Positions 59,901 to 64,000 of a stretch of 64,000 nucleotides of DNA are shown here, one piece after another (positions within the stretch are counted from its first letter, which is position 1; every line of letters begins with the position of its first letter). Both the position numbers and the translations under genes were made by a program. The notes beneath the pieces were generated by a model that was not told where the DNA came from, did not search any database, and saw nothing but the letters and a program-made list of their open reading frames with translations. Source of the DNA: Symsagittifera roscoffensis (Eukaryota; Xenacoelomorpha; Acoela; Convolutidae); the NCBI RefSeq assembly GCF_963678635.1, contig NC_087071.1, positions 6,959,624 through 7,023,623 of the forward strand, given 5' to 3'.

Positions 59901-62900
59901 ATACCAACAAGCTAAGGATGATGTTATTAGTCCTGCAATAAGAACAATATCTTTCAGAAGTGTATTTTTTCTCGGCAGACCAAATAAGACCAAATCTGTT
60001 GCTTTTAACGAGATCTTCCTTTGATGTGATCGGTTGACAATTCCAAGTTTCTGGAGCAAACTGTTGTTCGAAGTCATACACAGTCTTGGAAGGGATCTTC
60101 CGTCAATTCTGAATTTCCGGAAAACCTGACTATACTGCGGGAGTTCAACGTAGCTTGTAAGCCACTCTTCCACATCCGAAGTGGTCCAATTATGAACTCC
60201 TGTCACCTTGAAAAATAAATCAAGTAGGATTTTTTGAAATCAAACATCAAATAGTCAACAATTTATTTCACAAAATTCACTCAAAATTAAAAATTCAAAT
60301 GGCTAAAATGCATTCATCAAACTCACCCATGATTAAAAAAAAATTAAAAATTGCAAAAATACAACTTAAGGTATTAAAATTAAAATTCAAAAAAAAAATC
60401 AAAGAGTATTCAAACTTAACTTCAAAAATCAAAGCTTGTCCGAATCAAAAGATGAAACAAAAGTGAATTGAACGAGACTGGCCGGTTCATGTACAAATAG
60501 CAGAGACCAATTTGGTCTTCGACAAATAGCAGAGACAAATTGGTCTTCGAAGACAGTTACCAATTGGAAACAAACACTCAAGAGAAAAAAATTATAGTTG
60601 CTTCGAAATGTTTGTCTTTTTGGTCTACGTGTGGGAGAGTGTTTAAACATAGCCCTCGTGAACTGATTACCAATTAACTCGGATATAACATTACATATTT
60701 ATTTTTACTTTGATCGGTTTAGGTAGAAGAAGAAGACTTTTCCTTTTTATGTCAGAAGTTCTGAAAAATCAAAATAATTCCAAAGTTTTTCACAAGGAAA
60801 TTTTTTCAAATGTTTTAATTACAGTGCAGATCACTATTATAAAAGTTTCAATATGATATATCATTCTTGCGACGTCGCTGATGGTATATGGACTCTCGTG
60901 CAAAAACAATTCCCGAATCAAAACTTCAGTCACACCTTCGATGTTCGGAACAAAAGCTGCAACAATTTATCTTATTTACCTTCTAAAACAAAGCATGTGG
61001 TAAATACCTTCGTTCGTAATCTGAAATCTCAAAAACTTGGTTTAAAAAGAAATTTTTGAAAAAAAAATTCTCATGATTTGCTCAAATAATTTTTCGGTGT
61101 TTCGTGTGTCAATTTTTATGTTTTTTAATTCGCGTAGTAAATATCTACAAAATATATTTCACGCCGCTATTTTTTTAAAACTTTTTGCAATTTCGATTTT
61201 TTGCCCAATTGCATTTCCCATTTGGGTAAATGAAATATTTTACTACTACTGCTACTAATCTTTGCACAAAACCAGGAAAATATTCTTGCAATACAAAAAA
61301 AATTAAACGCTCTTGTGGTCCAAAAAAATAAATAAACGCTCTTGCAATTCTCTCTTGCAAACTTACTTTCCAGTTGTCCCACAGTTCCTGCAGACTAATC
61401 AATGAGTCATGTTTGCTGTGTAGTGACTCATGCTTCTGCTTAGCCCCACTTCCCCCTTGCAACTCCTCGGCTATGAAGTCGCCGGTCTCTCTCGCGTCTA
61501 ACTCTCCGTCTTTGTCGTCGTCTATCTGAGCGTGGAGCCACTCGAAGGATTGATACGAATCCTCTTCTGCGTCTGGGCTCCACTTTCGACTGACAGTTGT
61601 TCCTAAAAATCATTTCATTTCTTATTTGAGATTTTTTGCTTCGGTGGCCAAAATTTCTAATTCTCCAAACATAGCCGTCAGACTTTTGATAAGAGGTCAA
61701 AGAACTCAAGGAAACCGAAAAAACCATTGGTTCTATCTTGATGAAATGGTAGAACTTTAAAACCAAAACTTGCAACCCATGCGGCTCAAGAACAAATTTG
61801 AAAGCAACTCTTTTGCCGCACGAAGCAGGAAAAAAATTCCATTCGTAATCGAGCAACGAAGCTGTGCATAGCCCTGCAATAAAACAGACTACTACCTAAT
61901 AACATTGAAAATTGAACATAAAATGGAATTATAAACTTTCTGAGATGGAATTGTCCATAAAGAGGCCATTTTTCCAGAGATGGTTGAAAGACGATGAATT
62001 GAGCTTTTTTTTCTTTTTCTAAGGATCCATGATATACTGACTAACACCTCGGAATTGAATCCAAAGGATCAGGGGTTCGATTCCCAACTGGAACCCATAA
62101 TTATGCGTGTATAAAAGTATTTTGAACCTGGAAAGGAGCAAAAACATGGTCGTAAAGAAGGGAAAAGAGGTAGAGGGTAAAGCAGGATAGGAAGGGGAAA
62201 TTAAAAAACCATCCAAACAAAAAAAATTATTTTTTCGTTAATAAGGCTTTCCAATTTTACTGTCTTAATCTACAGATGAAATACTTGGCCGCCAAAAATG
62301 CTAGACTAGAAAAATCATCAGACAAAACTTGAAAAACAAAAAGAGGTTTTGATGAATAAAATGCACAACAGGCTTCGGCACTCGAACCATACACTTATGT
62401 TGTCATTGTCGGGTACGCTACCTTTATGCCAATCGGTGAAAATCAGTGAACACATACTTGTACGGTACACCTATGCCAATCAGTGGACATATATAAACCT
62501 CCTAGGTTTTCATAAGTTCAACTAAACCAGTTTTACAGTAAAATCGAAAAAAAATCTTAAAAAAAATCCAATTTTTTGTAAGTGTAAGTACGACATGGAA
62601 AAACACTTTCGGATAACTCAAATCAAGCAAAAAAATCACGCAAAGAATGTCGAACAACAAAAATCTCCCAAATTCAATGGAATTAATTTAAATGCACAAC
62701 AAAAAACTGCAGAACTGGAGCTTCGCGTCAATTGAGAACATTCAAACTACTGAACTTCAGAAACTATGATATTGAGACCTTTTGTAAGACTGCTCAATTA
62801 GACGGAGGCGGAGCAATGAGTAGAATATATAAATATCCCAATTTGATCAATATCACGTAACTCAATATTTTTATGTTGTGAGATTCTGATTTTATGACCG

Positions 62901-63234
62901 AATATAAATTTTCTATACATGCATCATGTCTTTATTCTGCCATTAGCCACAGATTAGCATGAACTATATATTCAATCTTAATAAAAAACTTGCCTGGACA
63001 TAATGGCTCTAAATTTCTATCCTCAGCAGCGCAAGTTTCTCCAGTTTTCAAAACACCATCCAGTTCTGTTTGGGGCATAGAATATTCAGCTTCAGTTACT
63101 CCAGAAGATATGCTCTCGTCTTTCATAAGTGGTCCCACCATTTCTTTTTTAGCCATGGAATGTTGCACTTCGGAAGATATTGGGACGCAACAAAAAAGCC
63201 AGAACGTAAAAATTGATAAGCTAGAAAATCGCAT
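53317..63234 (-). CDS. Stim: Stromal interaction molecule (STIM), seven-exon model
   Basis: ER calcium sensor that drives store-operated Ca2+ entry by clustering under the plasma membrane and gating Orai channels. Coding exons on the minus strand: 63234-62994, 61602-61367, 60206-59029, 58164-58066, 57727-57594, 55460-55236, 53717-53317. These join in one open frame of 2514 nt (837 aa plus stop). Visible in order: signal peptide (1 to about 21), Cys pair (C68, C79), EF-hand loop 108-119 with D, D, D, E, D and E at the ligand positions, SAM domain (about 163-236), TM helix (246-264), coiled-coil 1 (265-379), SOAR/CAD (about 380-491) with THEVE and KKRNT motifs, an S-P-I-P motif (599-602) and a polybasic stretch (786-796). 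Vertebrate STIM1 is 685 aa, so this one has a longer tail. Domain order and the aligned residues leave little doubt. Exons 4-7 rest on splice logic and open phase, and are less certain than exons 1-3. Confidence 0.93.
53956..54235. repeat. MITE with AGGGGYGGATYT ends (proximal intron 6)
   Basis: Duplicate of 39993-40253 with a longer poly-G run, hence about 20 bases longer. Confidence 0.6.
55236..55460 (-). CDS. Stim: STIM exon 6, proximal copy (6b)
   Basis: 225 nt. Acceptor AACATTTAG|GA at 55461/55460 and donor ACGG|GTTAGT at 55236/55235, phase-compatible with exons 5 and 7 (both junctions make Gly, G|GA). Residues 631-704 are Ser/Thr/Gly-rich and end with a basic patch (SKEKRF). No domain is recognised. 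A copy with the same translation sits at 41253-41477. Confidence 0.72.
57165..57252 (-). repeat. tRNA-Lys-like (CTT) sequence in STIM intron 5
   Basis: The minus strand has the loop CTCTTAA in a short TGA/TCA stem, the B box GGTTCGATTCC and a T7 run at the end. The acceptor stem does not pair and the A-box side is too long, so this is a tRNA-derived repeat or dead tRNA, not a working gene. Confidence 0.45.
57594..57727 (-). CDS. Stim: STIM exon 5: carries an S-P-I-P (SxIP-type) motif
   Basis: 134 nt. Strong acceptor CATTTTCAG|A at 57728/57727 and donor CCAG|GTAAAT at 57594/57593. Residues 586-629 include SPIP (599-602) followed by basic residues (R606, K609, R613, K615). This resembles the S/TxIP motif by which vertebrate STIM1 binds the microtubule plus-end protein EB1. 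That role is inferred from the motif alone. Exon 5 lies about 20 bases outside the duplicated B unit, so it has only one copy. Confidence 0.75.
58066..58164 (-). CDS. Stim: STIM exon 4: short Ser/Thr-rich linker
   Basis: 99 nt. Acceptor GTTTCCAG|C at 58165/58164 and donor CCGAG|GTAGAG at 58066/58065. It starts with one base and ends with two, matching exons 3 and 5. It encodes residues 553-584, a Gly/Ser/Thr/Asp-rich linker (STTDDVSSLPESDS). No domain is recognised. Support is splice-site quality, phase and an open frame, not homology. Confidence 0.7.
59029..60206 (-). CDS. Stim: STIM exon 3: SAM, transmembrane, coiled-coil 1 and SOAR/CAD
   Basis: One large exon of 392 complete codons. It begins at the acceptor TTTTTCAAG|GTG, so the GTG at 60206 is an internal Val codon and not a start. 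It contains the SAM motif VELPQYSQVFRKF, the conserved N-glycosylation sequon NWT (N165), a TM helix (246-264), a Lys/Gln-rich coiled coil, and a full SOAR/CAD core (THEVE, KLTKKRNT, VAHG, ALTEVT, RWHALE). At the site where STIM1 has the gating Phe (F394) this protein has Leu (residue 428, in NTFLGA), as vertebrate STIM2 does. The frame ends in CTCAG|GTAAATA at 59029/59028; the in-frame TAA lies inside the donor site. Confidence 0.96.
60497..60556. repeat. Two-copy 28-base tandem repeat in STIM intron 2
   Basis: AAATAGCAGAGACCAATTTG and AAATAGCAGAGACAAATTGG head to tail, each followed by GTCTTCGA. Confidence 0.8.
61367..61602 (-). CDS. Stim: STIM exon 2: canonical EF hand and hidden EF region
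   Basis: Acceptor TTTTTAG|GA at 61603/61602; donor TGGAAA|GTAAGT at 61367/61366. The 78 codons hold the Ca2+-binding loop DDDKDGELDARE (residues 108-119), matching the STIM1 loop in position and ligand spacing, then a segment ending LQELWDNWK. This aligns with the STIM1 segment ending in VEDLWKAWK that precedes its SAM domain. No residue needed for Ca2+ coordination is missing. An alternative acceptor 11 bases further in (CTGTCAG) would need a different, weaker exon 1 donor. Confidence 0.93.
62020..62100 (+). repeat. tRNA-like B box in STIM intron 1
   Basis: Contains GGGGTTCGATTCCC in a stem-loop. The upstream part does not form a full tRNA. Confidence 0.35.
62370..62445 (-). repeat. tRNA-like sequence in STIM intron 1
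   Basis: Minus strand GGCATAAAGGTAGCG and GGTTCGAGTGCC resemble A and B boxes. The stems do not close. Confidence 0.35.
62994..63234 (-). CDS. Stim: STIM exon 1: start codon, signal peptide, luminal Cys pair
   Basis: The ATG at 63234 opens a hydrophobic leader (residues 1-21, with FTFWLFCCVPIS as its core), then an acidic/polar stretch and a C-x10-C pair equivalent to the luminal cysteines of STIM1. The frame runs past the exon without a homologous continuation. The best donor is CCAG|GCAAGT at 62994/62993, a GC donor of the known AG|GCAAGT type. It leaves one base that completes a Gly codon with exon 2. A possible 3' splice site (TTCAATTACAG) lies 26 bases upstream of the ATG with its last G at 63261, so an upstream 5'UTR exon or a trans-spliced leader is possible. 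Confidence 0.85.
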
Positions 63235-63261
63235 TTCGATTTGAAGAAATATTTCTTGCGC

Positions 63262-64000
63262 TGTAATTGAACAGTTGGTCAGCCTATTTAACTATGACAA
63301 AAGAAAAGTTATTTTAATGTGACAACAGATTGATTTTCAATACAACTGAAGTGTTTTTGCTGGTCGAAACTGATTATTTTGACAAAACTCGAACAACCAC
63401 ACGTAAATCAAACTATAAAATGAAGTTAAATGAAACTATTGTCACCTAACTGGTTTGTTTGTTATTGCCGTAGCACAAATTATAATTGAAGCAACTTCCG
63501 TGTAAATACGAAAACTGAGAAAATAATCATTTGGCATGAATTTATAAGATATTTCTCTCAATCGATATGTTCTCAAATATGATCGTTATTGCTACAATCA
63601 CTGCTTTTCAGCGATGCAATCAAGTTTCTATCAAAAACTTCGAAATATGGGAGACATTAAATTGATATTTATTGACCGATTATGAAAATCTGAGCCCATG
63701 TTATAAGTCCATTTGATATCGATAGCAGATAAATGATAAAAGCCCGATGTTCACGGGACATATAGTTTTCGAAATTGGCAAATATCTACTCATTATAACT
63801 GGATACTTGGTCACAATAATGGCCATGTACTTGTTTCTGAAATGAAACATCATTAAGCGTAAGCCTCAGGTTAAATGACGCAACAAACTTAATGTACCGA
63901 AACAAATGAACATGAGACCATTATTTTACCTGAAAAAATCTCAAAACAAGCGAAATACACTTCTAAGCAAATTTCGAAATCCGAAACAAACTCGTCATCG
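63262..64000. other. Upstream flank of STIM
   Basis: AT-rich; expected to hold the promoter or 5'UTR exons of STIM. No TATA box or conserved element could be singled out. Confidence 0.4.

Noticed and set aside
61440-61856. 138-codon minus frame over STIM exon 2
   Set aside because: It reads the exon 2 region in the wrong frame (Arg-rich end) and its upstream half is intron.

Overview
This is AT-rich, repeat-laden eukaryotic nuclear DNA. One gene can be identified with confidence: a STIM (stromal interaction molecule) orthologue on the minus strand between 53.3 and 63.2 kb. STIM is a family of animals and their close relatives, so the source is a metazoan, probably an invertebrate. The species cannot be named from the sequence. 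A 200-N assembly gap lies at 25,826-26,025.

Left third. 0.4-3 kb: a decayed block of short overlapping minus-strand reading frames, part of it duplicated at 2.35-2.94 kb. 3.4-4.0 kb: small G-run repeats. 4.8-13.7 kb: an 8.9 kb foldback palindrome whose outer ends are inverted arrays of a ~30 bp repeat and whose loop is only about 21 bp. 14.0-17.3 kb: two tandem copies of a dead Tc1/mariner element. 18-19.1 kb: GCTCAAA-rich repeats and a good-looking Cys-rich exon. 19.7-21.4 kb: a BEL/Pao-type integrase scrap (minus) and a Ty3/gypsy-type gag-NC-protease relic (plus).

Middle. 21.7-22.9 kb and 27.1-28.1 kb (both minus) hold exon-like blocks with good splice sites but no recognised product. 30.7-31.36 kb is a near-perfect 655 bp hairpin. 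From about 31.4 to 57.6 kb the DNA is a segmental tandem duplication: A1 (31.85-34.74), a third partial A copy (34.8-36.8), B1 (36.8-44.27), A3 (44.64-47.46), a segment present once (47.5-50.78), B2 (50.79-57.58). A units are built from degenerate TCGA-containing and ATTATAATC-type minisatellites. B units carry the last two exons of STIM.

Right end. The STIM model has seven coding exons, every junction is phase-compatible, and it predicts 837 residues: signal peptide, Cys pair, canonical EF hand, SAM, TM, CC1, SOAR/CAD, an SxIP candidate and a polybasic segment. Intron 1 appears to be GC-AG. A second intact copy of exons 6 and 7 lies 14 kb downstream in B1 on the same strand. The gene could therefore use either of two nearly identical terminal-exon sets, or B1 is a silent duplicate kept similar by recent conversion. 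No bacterial-type system, CRISPR array or confidently functional tRNA/rRNA gene is present.
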